The notes under the pieces were generated by a model. The model was not told the origin of the DNA, searched no databases, and saw only the letters and a list, made by a program, of their open reading frames with translations. A DNA stretch of 64,000 nt, taken from positions 18,540 to 82,539 of the forward strand of contig JAIXYO010000032.1 in NCBI GenBank assembly GCA_027490215.1, read 5' to 3'. Shown here piece by piece: positions 19,496 through 29,067 of this stretch (position 1 is the first letter of the stretch; every line of letters begins with the position of its first letter). The DNA comes from Rubrivivax sp. GTDB lineage: Bacteria > Pseudomonadota > Gammaproteobacteria > Burkholderiales > Burkholderiaceae_C. The translations under genes and the position numbers were made by a program.

Positions 19496-20848
19496 TCAGC
19501 GCTGCTTGCGATCGCTCATCCACCCTTCGAGGTAGTGGATGTTGGTGCCGCCCTCGATGAACTTCGCATCGGCCATCAGCTCGCGGTGCAAAGGGATGTT
19601 GGTCGAGATGCCTTCGATCACCGTCTCCGACAGCGCGATGCGCATGCGCGCCAGCGCCTGATCGCGGGTGTCGCCATGGACGATGATCTTGCCAATCATC
19701 GAGTCGTAGTTCGGCGGCACGTAGTAGTTGGTGTACGCGTGCGAATCGACCCGAACTCCCGGCCCACCCGGCGGGTGCCAGGTGGTGATGCGGCCGGGCG
19801 ACGGGGTGAACTTGTAGGGGTCTTCGGCGTTGATTCGGCATTCGATCGAATGGCCACGGCACTCGATCTGCCGCTGCGTGAACGGCAGTTTTTCCATGGC
19901 TGCGACGCGGATCTGCATCTGCACGATGTCGATGCCGGTCACCAGCTCGGTCACCGGATGCTCGACCTGCACGCGGGTGTTCATCTCGATGAAGAAGAAC
20001 TCGCCGTTCTCGTACAAAAACTCGAAGGTGCCGGCGCCGCGGTAACCGATCTTCTTGCAGGCCGCGGCACAGCGTTCGCCAATTCGCTCAATGATCCGGC
20101 GCGGAATGCCCGGTGCCGGCGCTTCCTCGATGATCTTCTGGTGGCGGCGCTGCATTGAGCAGTCGCGATCGCCCAGCCACACCGCGTTGCGATGCTGGTC
20201 GGCCATCACCTGGATCTCGATGTGGCGCGGGTTCTCGAGGAACTTCTCCATGTACACCGCCGGGTTGCCGAAAGCGGCACCCGCTTCGCTGCGCGTGGTC
20301 TGCACCGCGTGGAGCAGTGCTGCCTCGGTGTGAACCACCCGCATCCCGCGCCCGCCGCCTCCGCCTGCGGCCTTGATGATCACCGGGTAGCCGATCGCCC
20401 GCGCGGTGCGCACGATCTCGCGTGGGTCCTCACCCAGCGCGCCTTCTCCGCCGGGTACGCACGGCACGCCCGACTTGATCATCGCCTGCTTGGCCGACAC
20501 CTTGTCCCCCATCATGCGGATGCACTCGGGCGTAGGGCCGATGAAGGTGAATCCGCTGCGCTCGACGCGCTCGGCGAAGTCGGCGTTCTCGGACAGGAAA
20601 CCATACCCGGGGTGAATCGCCTCGGCGTCGGTGACCTCGGCGGTCGAGATGATCGCCGGCATGTTCAGGTAGCTCTGGCTCGAAGCTGCCGGTCCGATGC
20701 ACACGGCCTCGTCGGCGAGCTTCACGTACTTCGCGTCGCGGTCAGCCTCGGAGTAGACGACGACCGATTGGATGCCGAGTTCGCGACAGGCGCGCTGGAT
20801 CCGCAGGGCGATCTCACCTCTGTTTGCAATCAGTATTTTCTTAAACAT
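19496..20848 (-). CDS. accC: Biotin carboxylase AccC (acetyl-CoA carboxylase subunit)
   Basis: ATP-grasp enzyme that carboxylates the biotin on AccB, the first half-reaction of fatty acid synthesis. The 450 residues start [17 protein letters not shown]. Visible features are [15 protein letters not shown], the glycine-rich ATP lid [29 protein letters not shown] and [16 protein letters not shown] C-terminal sequence. Start taken at ATG 20848. It follows accB by 13 bp, forming the usual accBC operon. Confidence 0.98.
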   Translation of the reverse strand: MFKKILIANRGEIALRIQRACRELGIQSVVVYSEADRDAKYVKLADEAVCIGPAASSQSYLNMPAIISTAEVTDAEAIHPGYGFLSENADFAERVERSGFTFIGPTPECIRMMGDKVSAKQAMIKSGVPCVPGGEGALGEDPREIVRTARAIGYPVIIKAAGGGGGRGMRVVHTEAALLHAVQTTRSEAGAAFGNPAVYMEKFLENPRHIEIQVMADQHRNAVWLGDRDCSMQRRHQKIIEEAPAPGIPRRIIERIGERCAAACKKIGYRGAGTFEFLYENGEFFFIEMNTRVQVEHPVTELVTGIDIVQMQIRVAAMEKLPFTQRQIECRGHSIECRINAEDPYKFTPSPGRITTWHPPGGPGVRVDSHAYTNYYVPPNYDSMIGKIIVHGDTRDQALARMRIALSETVIEGISTNIPLHRELMADAKFIEGGTNIHYLEGWMSDRKQR

Positions 20849-20861
20849 CAAACGGCCTGCA

Positions 20862-21311
20862 TCACTCGACGATGAACAGAGGTTGACCGTATTCCACCGC
20901 CTGGCCGTTCTCGCACAGGATGCGGGTGATCCGGCCCGAGTGGTCTGCCTCGATCTCGTTCATGATCTTCATCGCTTCGATGATGCAGACCGCTTCGCCT
21001 TCCTTGACCTCGGAGCCGATGTCGACCAGCGGCTTGCCGCCGGGGCTCGACGAGCGGTAGAACGTGCCCACCATCGGTGATTTGACGGTGTGTCCGGTCG
21101 CGACGACCTCGGCGGCGATCGGGGCTGGGGGCGGTGTCACGTCGGCGGCGACCGGGCGAGCCGGCGGTGGCGCGATCACATAGCTCGGCGCGGTGGCGTG
21201 TGGGTCCGCCTTGACGATACGCACCTTGCCATCGGCTTCGGTGATTTCGAGTTCAGAGATGTTCGATTCGGACACCAGGTCGATCAGTGTCTTCAGTTTG
21301 CGCAGGTCCAT
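20862..21311 (-). CDS. accB: Biotin carboxyl carrier protein AccB
   Basis: Carries biotin for acetyl-CoA carboxylase. The 149 residues start [21 protein letters not shown] Pro/Ala-rich linker (about 45-70, [18 protein letters not shown]) leads to the biotinyl domain with the biotin-acceptor lysine in [13 protein letters not shown]. The ATG at 21311 is the family start; the upstream in-frame start at 21326 is unlikely. Confidence 0.98.
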   Translation of the reverse strand: MDLRKLKTLIDLVSESNISELEITEADGKVRIVKADPHATAPSYVIAPPPARPVAADVTPPPAPIAAEVVATGHTVKSPMVGTFYRSSSPGGKPLVDIGSEVKEGEAVCIIEAMKIMNEIEADHSGRITRILCENGQAVEYGQPLFIVE

Positions 21312-21417
21312 GTAGGAGGGCTCCAACAGGTGACGGGGGGATGTGGGCGAGCAGGACGAGGAGGCGGTGGCGCCGATACGGTCGAAGCGCGCTTCGACCC
21401 AGGCATCGGCGTAGCGC

Positions 21418-21855
21418 TCAGCGAGTCCCGCAGTTCAGGGCGTGAGTGAGTGCCAGCCGGTAGCCATCGGCGCCAAGGCCGCAGATCACGCCGACGGCCA
21501 GGGCCGAAAAATAGGAATGGTGACGAAAGGCTTCGCGCTGGTGGATGTTCGAGAGATGCACTTCGATGAACGGTATGGCAACGGCTGCCAGCGCGTCGCG
21601 CAGACCCACACTGGTATGGGTCAGCGCAGCCGGATTGATGAGGATGAACTGCGTGCCATCGTCGCGGGCAGCCTGCACCCGGTCGATCAGCACGCCTTCG
21701 TGGTTGCTTTGGAATGACTGCAGTGTCGATCCGGCATCCAGTGCTAATTTGAGTAGATCTGCATCGATCTGCGCCAAAGTCAGCGTGCCGTAGACGTCGG
21801 GTTCACGGGTGCCCAACAGATTCAGGTTGGGGCCATGGAGCACGAGGATTTGCAT
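21418..21855 (-). CDS. aroQ: Type II 3-dehydroquinate dehydratase AroQ
   Basis: Converts 3-dehydroquinate to 3-dehydroshikimate in the shikimate pathway. The 145-residue type II enzyme begins [20 protein letters not shown] (flexible active-site lid with Arg/Tyr). It contains [15 protein letters not shown], the substrate-binding NPAALTHTS and [17 protein letters not shown]. It lies about 105 bp upstream of accB on the same strand and may be co-transcribed with it. Confidence 0.98.
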   Translation of the reverse strand: MQILVLHGPNLNLLGTREPDVYGTLTLAQIDADLLKLALDAGSTLQSFQSNHEGVLIDRVQAARDDGTQFILINPAALTHTSVGLRDALAAVAIPFIEVHLSNIHQREAFRHHSYFSALAVGVICGLGADGYRLALTHALNCGTR

Positions 21856-22010
21856 GGATGAATGTCTGCAGGCTCTGTAAGAGTCTGGTCACAATAACGT
21901 AGCGGCCGGACTTTACGCTAGTTGAGGGCTGTAGTCGTGTGTTTGGCCAAAATTAAGGTGCCGATCGAAAGAAGGCCTCTTGAGGCCTGTGCAAAGGTCT
22001 GCCCAGAGCA

Positions 22011-22541
22011 TCAAACGCGCCCCGCCGCCGCCCAGCGTGCCAGGTCAGTCGCGTCCAGGGCACCCAGCTTGCGCTCAATCACCATGCCGTCACGGCTTAC
22101 CACCACCGTGAATGGCAGCGAGCCGTTGGCGTTTCCCAGTGTGCGGCCCAGGTCGGTACCTGCCAGTCCGGCGAGCCCGATCGGAAACCCGACCGGACGC
22201 TTTGCCAGGAACTCGCGCACCGGTGTGGGGCTGTCGATCGCCAGGCCCACCACGCGCCATCCGGCGGCTTGATGCTGCCGGTAGAAGCCGTCGAGCAGTG
22301 GCATTTCCTTGACGCACGGTGGGCACCAGGTCGCCCAGAAGTTCAGCAGCAGCGGGGCGTTGCGCAGGCTGTCCAGCGCCAGTTCGCCACCTTCGGGCCG
22401 CTCGAATCGCTGCGACCAGAACTCCGGTCCGAGTCGGCTGCCGCTGTCGCCAGTCAGCTGCAATCTCTGCCAGGACAGACCTGCGCCCGCTGCGCCGGCT
22501 GCGATCGCTGCACCACCCAGTACCCACGAACGTCGTTTCAT
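22011..22541 (-). CDS. TlpA-like periplasmic thiol-disulfide reductase
   Basis: A 176-residue thioredoxin-fold protein. The N-terminal signal/anchor MKRRSWVLGGAAIAAGAAGAG contains twin-arginine-like basic residues; the fold carries FWATWCPPCVKEMP with the redox CPPC pair near residue 79. It is likely exported and reduces disulfides, for example in cytochrome c maturation, but the partner is not determined here. The start at 22541 overlaps the stop of the upstream conserved gene (ATGA). The long in-frame N-terminal extension beyond 22541 is Arg-rich shadow sequence. Confidence 0.92.
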   Translation of the reverse strand: MKRRSWVLGGAAIAAGAAGAGLSWQRLQLTGDSGSRLGPEFWSQRFERPEGGELALDSLRNAPLLLNFWATWCPPCVKEMPLLDGFYRQHQAAGWRVVGLAIDSPTPVREFLAKRPVGFPIGLAGLAGTDLGRTLGNANGSLPFTVVVSRDGMVIERKLGALDATDLARWAAAGRV

Positions 22542-23137
22542 GTTGAAGTTTCCATCAGGCGGCGCAGAGCGATCAGATCGCCGCGCTGGGTTTGTCCGCT
22601 GGCGTCGGGCTTGAGCCCGCCGCGCAGGTCGTCGTGGTCGAGCACGGTCAGGAACACCGTCACCGTCTCGCCCAACGCGCGGCTCATGCTGCTGACGCTC
22701 AGCAGATCGACCGGCAGGCCGCGCGGGCCGTTGATGCTCCCGATGTCGAAATCGATGCCGAGGTTCAGCATCGTGATCTCGGCGCTCTTCGGGTCGTCGC
22801 AGAACAGCTGCAGGTGCACGCTGGACAGACGCGTGGCGGTCCCGCGCCACACGGCGCCCGTCAGGTGCGGTCTGAATTCGCCCAGCCGTTCCATCCAGTG
22901 TGCGGCCACCTCGCGCAGCGCCGCCAGTTCGGCAGGCTGAGTGTCGGCGCAGAACAGGGCCAGGTAGTCCCGCACCTCGTCTTCGACAGCGGTGTTGTCG
23001 GGCATTTCCGCCGACCGCGTGCTGTGCTTGCCCAGTGCACGTGCCGCGCGCTGCTTGGCCGGCCCGTATTCCATGCCTTCCTCGACCACCAGCCTTGCGG
23101 CGGCGGCGGCGATTTCGGCCGTCAGAGCAGAAGCCAT
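22538..23137 (-). CDS. Conserved betaproteobacterial protein of unknown function
   Basis: A 199-residue soluble protein starting MASALTAEIAAAAARLVVEE. The first third is helical and Ala-rich; the middle contains EFRPHLTGAVWRGTATRLSS followed by LQLFCDDPKSAEI, a segment reminiscent of a nucleotidyltransferase-like alpha/beta core, but the catalytic Gly-Ser/Asp pair of that family is not evident. DHDDLRGGLKPD is near the C-terminus. The same arrangement upstream of tlpA recurs in related genomes, where ligase-type names have sometimes been attached without support. I assign no function. Confidence 0.8.
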   Translation of the reverse strand: MASALTAEIAAAAARLVVEEGMEYGPAKQRAARALGKHSTRSAEMPDNTAVEDEVRDYLALFCADTQPAELAALREVAAHWMERLGEFRPHLTGAVWRGTATRLSSVHLQLFCDDPKSAEITMLNLGIDFDIGSINGPRGLPVDLLSVSSMSRALGETVTVFLTVLDHDDLRGGLKPDASGQTQRGDLIALRRLMETST

Positions 23138-23153
23138 GTCGTGCAAATTCCGA

Positions 23154-23933
23154 TCAAGGCAGTTCGACAGCGCCCATGCGCGCAGCGACCGTGGCGGCCC
23201 GCGAGGCAACATAAGGCGAACCGGGCCGCTTTTCAAAGCGCTTCGGCGCAGGCAGCATCACTGCCAGCCGCGCGGCCGCGATCGGCGACAGCTGCGCAGC
23301 CGACACATGAAAGTAGTGATGCGCTGCGGCCTCGGCACCGAACAGGCCTTCGCCCCACTCGACGTTGTTCAGATAGATGTCCAGGATGCGGCCCTTGCTC
23401 AATATCGCTTCCAGCATGAAGGTGATGATGAACTCCTGCGCTTTGCGCGGCAGATTGCGTTCCCCTGCCAGAAACAGGTTCTTTGCGAGTTGCTGGGTGA
23501 TGGTCGAGCCGCCCACGATCTTCGCTTCGACCAAGGGCCTGGTGGGCGGCGCTTCTTTCGGTCTGGCGGCCTGCCGCTCGACTCGTTCATTGATCTTCGC
23601 GACCCGCGCCTCGGCCTTCTGGTTGCGCTCCCAGGCTTTTTCCAGCGCGTCCCATTCGACGCCGCTGTGATCGACGAAGCCAGCGTCTTCGGAAGCAATC
23701 ACCGCCCGCTTGAGGTTCGGCGAAATCAGTGTGCCAGCGACCCACCGCTGACTCCATTCGATGCTTTGCTTTTCGACCAGCAGGCGCCAGATCTCCGAGC
23801 GCTGGAAGCTGGTGGACTGCGGGTCGACGAATCGCATCACTGCGATGCGTGCCGCAAATGCCAATTGCAGCGCCATTGCGCACACCGTGAGCAGCGCGAC
23901 GAAGCGCCAAAGCGAGGATGCTCCACGCTTCAT
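23154..23933 (-). CDS. mtgA: Monofunctional peptidoglycan glycosyltransferase MtgA
   Basis: Polymerises lipid II glycan strands in the periplasm. The 259-residue GT51 protein has one N-terminal membrane anchor (about 10-30). GT51 motifs are IASEDAGFVDHSGV (catalytic Glu near residue 82), GGSTITQQLAKNLFL, RKAQEFI and EIYLN-equivalent DIYLNNVEWGEGLFG. Between motifs 1 and 2 it carries a charged Arg/Lys/Glu-rich insertion of roughly 30 residues (around residues 105-137), longer than in E. coli MtgA. It overlaps aroE by 4 bp. Confidence 0.96.
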   Translation of the reverse strand: MKRGASSLWRFVALLTVCAMALQLAFAARIAVMRFVDPQSTSFQRSEIWRLLVEKQSIEWSQRWVAGTLISPNLKRAVIASEDAGFVDHSGVEWDALEKAWERNQKAEARVAKINERVERQAARPKEAPPTRPLVEAKIVGGSTITQQLAKNLFLAGERNLPRKAQEFIITFMLEAILSKGRILDIYLNNVEWGEGLFGAEAAAHHYFHVSAAQLSPIAAARLAVMLPAPKRFEKRPGSPYVASRAATVAARMGAVELP

Positions 23934-24871
23934 GGTGCTCTGGCTACCGCCAGATCGGCCAGACGCTGATGCAGGGCGGCCAGCACGGGCGCGGTATCAG
24001 GCCTCACCCCGCGCCAGACGAAAAAGGCCTCCGCTGCCTGCTCCACCAGCATGCCCAGGCCGTCACGCCCTTGCGCGCCATGCGATTCGGCCCACGTGAG
24101 GTAGGGGCGGGCCGCGGCGCCGTACATCATGTCGAGTGCCAATGTGCCTGCGCGCAGCACGCCAGCCGGCACCGGCGGCGCACTGGCCTGCAAGCTGGTG
24201 GCACTGGCATTGATGACGACATCGAAGCGGACGCCAGGGTTGTGCAGCGGTTCGACGCTCAGTGCGACGCCATGCGAAGCGGACCAATCCAAGTGCCTTG
24301 TGGCCAATGCCTGCGCTTTGTCTGCGGTGCGGTTGCACAGCACCAACGCGGCCGGCCGCGCGGCGATCAGGGGTCCGAGCGCACCTGCTGCGGCGCCGCC
24401 AGCACCGATCAGCAGCACCCGTCGCCCGGCCAGCGGTGTCGTCGCGTTGTGCTCGATGTCGCGCACCAGGCCGGCACCGTCCGTGTTGTCAGCCAACCAG
24501 CCGCCGCGGGCTGCTGGCTCGAAGCTCAGCACGTTGGCTGCCTGTGCCAAGGCGGCGCGCTCGGTGTGGCGCGCGCCCAGCCGAAAGGCCTCGAACTTGA
24601 ATGGCACGGTGATGTTGCAGCCGCGCGCCGGTCCGCTGAAAGGTCCCGGGGTCGCTGCGTCGAACTCGCCAATCGCGCCACCTGTCGATGCGGCGAACTC
24701 GCGCACCAGCCTTGCAAAACCGCCGTCGCTGTCGATCGGGCACAGCAGCCGGCCATAGCGCAGCGCCTGCCCGGTGGCTTGCGCGAACATCGCATGGATG
24801 AATGGCGACTGGCTGTGCGCCACGGGGTTGCCCGCCACGAGGTAGTGGTCGACGGATGTCCGCAGACTCAT
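23930..24871 (-). CDS. aroE: Shikimate dehydrogenase AroE
   Basis: Reduces 3-dehydroshikimate to shikimate with NADPH. The 313 residues show the substrate site VAGNPVAHSQSPFIH, CNITVPFKFEAF with the catalytic Lys, DNTDGAGLVRDI, and the NADP site VLLIGAGGAAAGALGPL. It is slightly longer than E. coli AroE (272). ATGA overlaps join it to tonB upstream and mtgA downstream, a coupled tonB-aroE-mtgA unit. The unlinked aroQ lies about 2 kb downstream on the same strand. Confidence 0.97.
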   Translation of the reverse strand: MSLRTSVDHYLVAGNPVAHSQSPFIHAMFAQATGQALRYGRLLCPIDSDGGFARLVREFAASTGGAIGEFDAATPGPFSGPARGCNITVPFKFEAFRLGARHTERAALAQAANVLSFEPAARGGWLADNTDGAGLVRDIEHNATTPLAGRRVLLIGAGGAAAGALGPLIAARPAALVLCNRTADKAQALATRHLDWSASHGVALSVEPLHNPGVRFDVVINASATSLQASAPPVPAGVLRAGTLALDMMYGAAARPYLTWAESHGAQGRDGLGMLVEQAAEAFFVWRGVRPDTAPVLAALHQRLADLAVARAP

Positions 24872-25725
24872 CGCGCCGGCCCGAGCGTGGTGGCCTCGAG
24901 GCCCTCTTCCCGTGTGAAGCGGAAGCGCGAGGTGACGACCAGCTGATCTGCCTGCGCGCGCATCTTTGCGTTGAACGGCCCGAATGGGGCGGCAGCCTGA
25001 ACGATCGCAATCGCCTGCCGGTCGAGCACGCGTGAACTCGAGGCCCGCACGATCTCCGTTTCCACCACATTGCCAGCGGCATCGATCGTCACGTTCATCG
25101 TCAGCTCGCCATACAACTTCTGGCCGCCCTGCTCAGGAAAGTTGTGAGTGCCACGCTCCTCTATCTTGCGCCGCAGTTGGTCGTAATACTGCGCATAGGC
25201 CGCTTCCTTGGTGGCCGGGCTGATGTAGCGCTTTTTGGGTCGAGCGTTCGTCTCGTTGACGCGCTTCTCGATTTCGGCCAATAACTGCACCAGGCGACGG
25301 CGACGCTCTTCCTGCGCCCGCTCCTCGGGGGAGCCTTCGTCGGCACGGTCCAGAGGCTCAGGCAGAGTCGCCAGTTCCCGCCGCACCTGTGTCAGCAACT
25401 GCTGTTGCGTTTCCTGAAGTTGTTCGATCTGCCTGCGCGACTCATCCTGCGCATCGCCTACTTCAGGCTGCGGCGACGGCAGCAGCGGCGACGTGGCGCG
25501 ACCGTGATCGGCGTCGCCGCCCCCAGCCAGCGTGGCCTGCGCAATCGCCTGCGCCTGGTCGGGTGCCGCCGCAGTGCGCGAGTTGACCAGTACCACCTCC
25601 AAGGGCGTGTCCTCGAAGATCCGGTTGAAGCTCTCGGGCGCCACAAAGCGAACCGACAGCAGTACCCCGTGGACTGTCGCCGAGACGATCAGTGCGATCT
25701 GCAGGGCCGACAGCTTGACCAGCAT
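24868..25725 (-). CDS. TonB-family energy transducer
   Basis: A 285-residue protein with one N-terminal membrane helix (LQIALIVSATVHGVLLSVRF, about 8-28), a Gln/Arg/Glu-rich coiled-coil-like middle (about 90-175) and a C-terminal TonB domain with YGELTMNVTIDAAGNVVETEI and AIAIVQAAAPFGPF. The classical Pro-rich spacer is replaced by the charged coil. It would couple proton-motive force to outer-membrane transport or act in a TolA-like way; no exbB/exbD is nearby. It lies 24 bp downstream of the RNase II-family gene. Confidence 0.88.
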   Translation of the reverse strand: MLVKLSALQIALIVSATVHGVLLSVRFVAPESFNRIFEDTPLEVVLVNSRTAAAPDQAQAIAQATLAGGGDADHGRATSPLLPSPQPEVGDAQDESRRQIEQLQETQQQLLTQVRRELATLPEPLDRADEGSPEERAQEERRRRLVQLLAEIEKRVNETNARPKKRYISPATKEAAYAQYYDQLRRKIEERGTHNFPEQGGQKLYGELTMNVTIDAAGNVVETEIVRASSSRVLDRQAIAIVQAAAPFGPFNAKMRAQADQLVVTSRFRFTREEGLEATTLGPAR

Positions 25726-25749
25726 CGTGTGGATCGCGGCCGCAGCGGC

Positions 25750-27801
25750 TCAGGATGTTTCCGCCACCGCGACGGTCGCGCCGTCGACCGCGGCGTCCTG
25801 CATGTCGATCGCCAAGGTCAGCGGGCCGGCGCTCTCTGCGCTGCCATCTGCCGGGTCGTCGACCTCTGGCGCGTCATCGGCTGCGGTGGCCGGGTCGTCG
25901 ATCCGGGCGATCACATTCGCGTGCAGATCCAAGGTCAGCAGATCGCTGCCGGTGAGCCGGACCCGCACCCGCGCGTTGCGCGGCAACGATTCGGCGCCAA
26001 GCGCGCGAAACACCAGCGGCAGCGTGTCAGCGCGCACCAGCCCGTCCTTCATGACTGCCGCGTCGAGCTCAGTGATGCCCTCTTGCTCCAGGTGCTTCAG
26101 TGTCCAGTAACGCTCGATCGCCGACTGGAAGCCGTTGTAGGCGCTGTAGGCCGCATCGAAGCCCGAGATGATCGCGAACAGCGCGGTGTCCTTGTGCCTG
26201 AATGGCGCGACCAGCGCCGCGGTTCGTCCGTGCTTGGCGCAGGCGATGATCTGCCACTGATTGACCAGGTCGACATAGCGGCGGAGCGGCGACGTGGCCC
26301 AGGTGTACTGCGCCACGCCCATGCCGGCATGCGGCGCCGGCTTGGTGCCCATGCGGACCTTCACACCTGGCGCCATGCTGGACTGGCTGCGGTAGATCCC
26401 GGGCACGCCAAGCTCGGCGATCCAGCCGCCCCAGGTGCTGTTGGCCAGGATCATCGCCTCGGCGACGATCAGGTCCAGCGCCGAACCACGGGCGCGGGTG
26501 CTGATGAGCACGCGCTCGTCACCATGCGGCTCGTCGCCGGCTTTGCCTTCCAGCCGGAAGTTGTAGTCAGGCCGGTTGAAGTTCTCCGGTTTGCCGCGCA
26601 CCACTTCGCGGGCCGCTTTCAGGTGCCGGGCCAAGCGGTGCGCGAAGGCCAGTTCGGCGGCGAAGGCGTAGTTGGCAGGAGCTTCACCGGTCAGTGATGC
26701 CTCGGTGATCACGTCGTCGAGCTGGTCGTGGCGCAGATTGGCGGCGATCGGAACCCGGTCGATGCGTGTCTCGCTGCCGGTGATCTCCAGCGTGGCCTCA
26801 TTGATCGTCACGTACAGCGACACCGCAGGGCACTCGCGTCCGGCCATCAACGTGTAGACCTGCACCACCTCGTCGGGCAGCATCGTCAGCTTGTGCCCCG
26901 GCATGTAGACGGTCGAGAAGCGGTCGCGCGCGGCCTTGTCGACCGGACTGTCGGGCGCGATCGCGAGGCCGGGTGCTGCAATGTGCACACCGAAGATCAC
27001 GGTTCCAGTGCCCAGGCCCTGTACCGACAGCGCGTCGTCGATCTCGGTCGTCTGCGAATCGTCGATGGAGAAAGCCTGCACCGCTGCCAGCGGCAGCGTC
27101 TCCTTGATCGCAGGAGCTTCCAGCGCGGGGAAGGCGGTGCCCTTCGGGAAGTGCTCGAACAGGAAACGCCTCCAGTGGAACTGGTACGGTGAGTCGATCG
27201 CGCCGGCGGCCGTCAGCAGATCGAGCGGTGGCTTCTGCGAGCGCTTGGCCGCTTCGACCACGGCCTTGTACTCGGGCCCGTTCTTGTCGGGCTTGAACAG
27301 GATCTTGTAGAGCTGTTCGCGCACCGGTGGTGGACACTGGCCCGTCGCCAACTCTGTGGCCCAGGCGTCGATCTGCGCCAGCAGTTGTTTCTTGCGCTCG
27401 ATGCCGAGCAGCGCGGCCTTGACGGTTTCTTCGGGCGCCTTCTTGAAGTTGCCCTTGCCCAGGCGGCGGAAGTAATGCGGCGCCTCGAACAGCCGGAACA
27501 GGGCTGCTGTCTGATGGGACAGGCTGGCCTTGGCGTCAAAGTAGTCGCGGGCCAGATCGGCGAAGCCGAATTCCTGTTCGGGTGCGAACTCCCAGGCCAG
27601 GTCAAGGTCGATCTCGCGGGCCAATGCCTGCGCCTCGGCGATGAGCTCGGCGGGTTGGGGTTTCTCGAATTTCAGCAGCACGTTGGCCGCTTTCACCTTG
27701 ACGCGCTTGCCCGAGTCCAGCTCGATCTGCAGCGAACTGTCGGCTTCGGACATCACGCGTCCGCCGTGGAATTTTCCCGCGTCTTCATAGAGGGCATACA
27801 T
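25750..27801 (-). CDS. RNase II/RNB-family 3'-5' exoribonuclease
   Basis: A 683-residue protein with the RNB catalytic domain: SIDDSQTTEIDDALSVQ (metal-binding Asp cluster, near residue 250), VDKAARDRFSTVYMPGHKL, MLPDEVVQVYTL, and QYTWATSPLRRYVDLVNQWQ near 520. The N-terminal region differs from the tandem cold-shock domains of E. coli RNase II, and the C-terminal ~60 residues are acidic low complexity after an S1-like segment. It is expected to degrade single-stranded RNA 3' to 5'. It heads the minus-strand tonB-aroE-mtgA run and is divergent from the phasin gene. Confidence 0.92.
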   Translation of the reverse strand: MYALYEDAGKFHGGRVMSEADSSLQIELDSGKRVKVKAANVLLKFEKPQPAELIAEAQALAREIDLDLAWEFAPEQEFGFADLARDYFDAKASLSHQTAALFRLFEAPHYFRRLGKGNFKKAPEETVKAALLGIERKKQLLAQIDAWATELATGQCPPPVREQLYKILFKPDKNGPEYKAVVEAAKRSQKPPLDLLTAAGAIDSPYQFHWRRFLFEHFPKGTAFPALEAPAIKETLPLAAVQAFSIDDSQTTEIDDALSVQGLGTGTVIFGVHIAAPGLAIAPDSPVDKAARDRFSTVYMPGHKLTMLPDEVVQVYTLMAGRECPAVSLYVTINEATLEITGSETRIDRVPIAANLRHDQLDDVITEASLTGEAPANYAFAAELAFAHRLARHLKAAREVVRGKPENFNRPDYNFRLEGKAGDEPHGDERVLISTRARGSALDLIVAEAMILANSTWGGWIAELGVPGIYRSQSSMAPGVKVRMGTKPAPHAGMGVAQYTWATSPLRRYVDLVNQWQIIACAKHGRTAALVAPFRHKDTALFAIISGFDAAYSAYNGFQSAIERYWTLKHLEQEGITELDAAVMKDGLVRADTLPLVFRALGAESLPRNARVRVRLTGSDLLTLDLHANVIARIDDPATAADDAPEVDDPADGSAESAGPLTLAIDMQDAAVDGATVAVAETS

Positions 27802-27877
27802 ATGCTGGAGATTGTCACCGATGCGCCTCGCAGGGCTGGGGCACTACAGTGGCGAAGCACGACGACAGGAGCAACCC

Positions 27878-28420
27878 ATGGTCAAGAAGAATCCATCCGC
27901 CGCCGATTCGCCGCCCGATCCGGCCGCCGGACTGTTCGACAGCGCCCTGGCCGGCCACGTGAAGGAGTCGGCGCAGCAGATCTGGCTGGCCGGCCTCGGT
28001 GCGTTCTCGAAGGCGCAGGAGCAGGGCGGCCGGGTGTTCGAAGCATTGGTGCAGGAAGGCGTGACGCTTCAGCGCAGGACGCAGACGGTGGCCGAAGAAC
28101 GGCTGGGCACGGTATCGGCCCGGCTCGGTGAGCGAATGGCCGAAGTCGGTCAGAAGGTCGAGGAGGTGTCGGCGAAGGCCACTGGCCAGTGGGATCGGCT
28201 GGAAACCATCTTCGAGCAGCGCGTGGCGAAGGCGCTGGCCAGCCTGGGCGTGCCCCATGCGAATGAGGTGCAGGCGCTGACGGAGCAGATCGAGCAGTTG
28301 CGCGCTGAGGTGGCGGCGTTGACCCCCGGGGCGCGCGCGCCCGCGCGGAAGAAGGCGGCAGTCCGCGGCACGAAGGTGCCAGCGCCAGTGGCGCCAAAAC
28401 GCCGCACGCCGCGGGCGTGA
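27878..28420 (+). CDS. Phasin-family polyhydroxyalkanoate granule-associated protein
   Basis: A 180-residue protein beginning MVKKNPSAADSPPDPAAGLF. The phasin core QQIWLAGLGAFSKAQEQG near residue 40 is followed by a long amphipathic/coiled region, and the C-terminus is Lys/Arg/Ala/Pro-rich (KKAAVRGTKVPAPVAPKRR). PhaF/PhaI-type phasins coat PHA granules through the helix and bind DNA through such a basic tail. The start at 27878 follows ACAGGAG; an upstream in-frame ATG at 27812 is less likely. No PHA synthase is in the window. Confidence 0.9.
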   Translation: MVKKNPSAADSPPDPAAGLFDSALAGHVKESAQQIWLAGLGAFSKAQEQGGRVFEALVQEGVTLQRRTQTVAEERLGTVSARLGERMAEVGQKVEEVSAKATGQWDRLETIFEQRVAKALASLGVPHANEVQALTEQIEQLRAEVAALTPGARAPARKKAAVRGTKVPAPVAPKRRTPRA

Positions 28421-28431
28421 TCGTGATGCGG

Positions 28432-28971
28432 TCAGACCGCTCCCGGGAAGAACCACAGCAGCGCCACGGTCATCGTCACATACCGGGCGAACTTGCCGAT
28501 CGCCATGTACAGCAGGCAGGGCCAGAATGGCAGTCGCAGCCACCCGGCTACCGCGCAAATCGGGTCACCGACCACCGGCAGCCACGACAGCAGGCAGGCT
28601 TTCGCACCGTAGCGCTTCAACCAGCGTGAGGCCCGCTGATGCGCGGGCGTGGGCTGTGCCGGTGCGACCCCTTCGCCGCCTGCTGCGCGTGCCTTGCGCC
28701 GTTCTGCCACGGCATGGAAAGCCCGACCGGCACCGAGCCCCATCCACCAGGTGACCGCGCCGCCCAGGGTGTTCCCCGCCGTGGCCACCAGCACGGCCGG
28801 CCAGAACAGATCCGGGTTCAGCTTGACCAGTCCGAACACCGCCGGCTCAGAGCCCAGCGGCAACAAGGTGGCCGAGACAAACGCAACGACAAAAAGGGTA
28901 CTGAGCCCGAATCTCGGCAGGGCCAGCGTGGCCATCAGCGAGGCCAGCAGCGACTCGATCCACATTTCCAT
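28432..28971 (-). CDS. YqaA/DedA-like inner-membrane protein
   Basis: A 179-residue membrane protein starting MEMWIESLLASLMATLALPR. Family features are the sequence STLFVVAFVSATLLPLGSEPAV and, near the C-terminus, RYGAKACLLSWLPVVGDPI followed by GWLRLPFWPCLLYMAIGKFARY, the YqaA/SNARE-associated pattern of two half-helices with Gly-Asp-Pro. About four to five membrane segments are separated by a basic cytoplasmic loop (about 100-125). Related DedA proteins move lipids or maintain membrane potential; a specific role here is unknown. It is convergent with phasin (11-bp gap). Confidence 0.87.
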   Translation of the reverse strand: MEMWIESLLASLMATLALPRFGLSTLFVVAFVSATLLPLGSEPAVFGLVKLNPDLFWPAVLVATAGNTLGGAVTWWMGLGAGRAFHAVAERRKARAAGGEGVAPAQPTPAHQRASRWLKRYGAKACLLSWLPVVGDPICAVAGWLRLPFWPCLLYMAIGKFARYVTMTVALLWFFPGAV

Positions 28972-29024
28972 CGGCACGATTATCGAGACGCGAAAACCCG
29001 TGCCTGACTGCCCGGATGCACAGC

Positions 29025-29030
29025 TATACT
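29025..29030 (+). promoter_or_regulatory. Possible -10 element for dusB-fis-purH
   Basis: TATACT, one mismatch from consensus, 37 bp before the dusB ATG in the divergent yqaA-dusB gap. No convincing -35 is seen at 16-18 bp, so an activator or extended recognition is possible. Confidence 0.4.
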
Positions 29031-29067
29031 CTGCCTCCTTTTTGAGCAGACCGGCCCCGCCCCACGC

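Noticed and set aside
22541..22850. N-terminal 100-residue extension of the TlpA-like protein
   Set aside because: Arg-rich and antisense-like overlap with the upstream conserved gene; the signal peptide at MKRRSW gives the true start.
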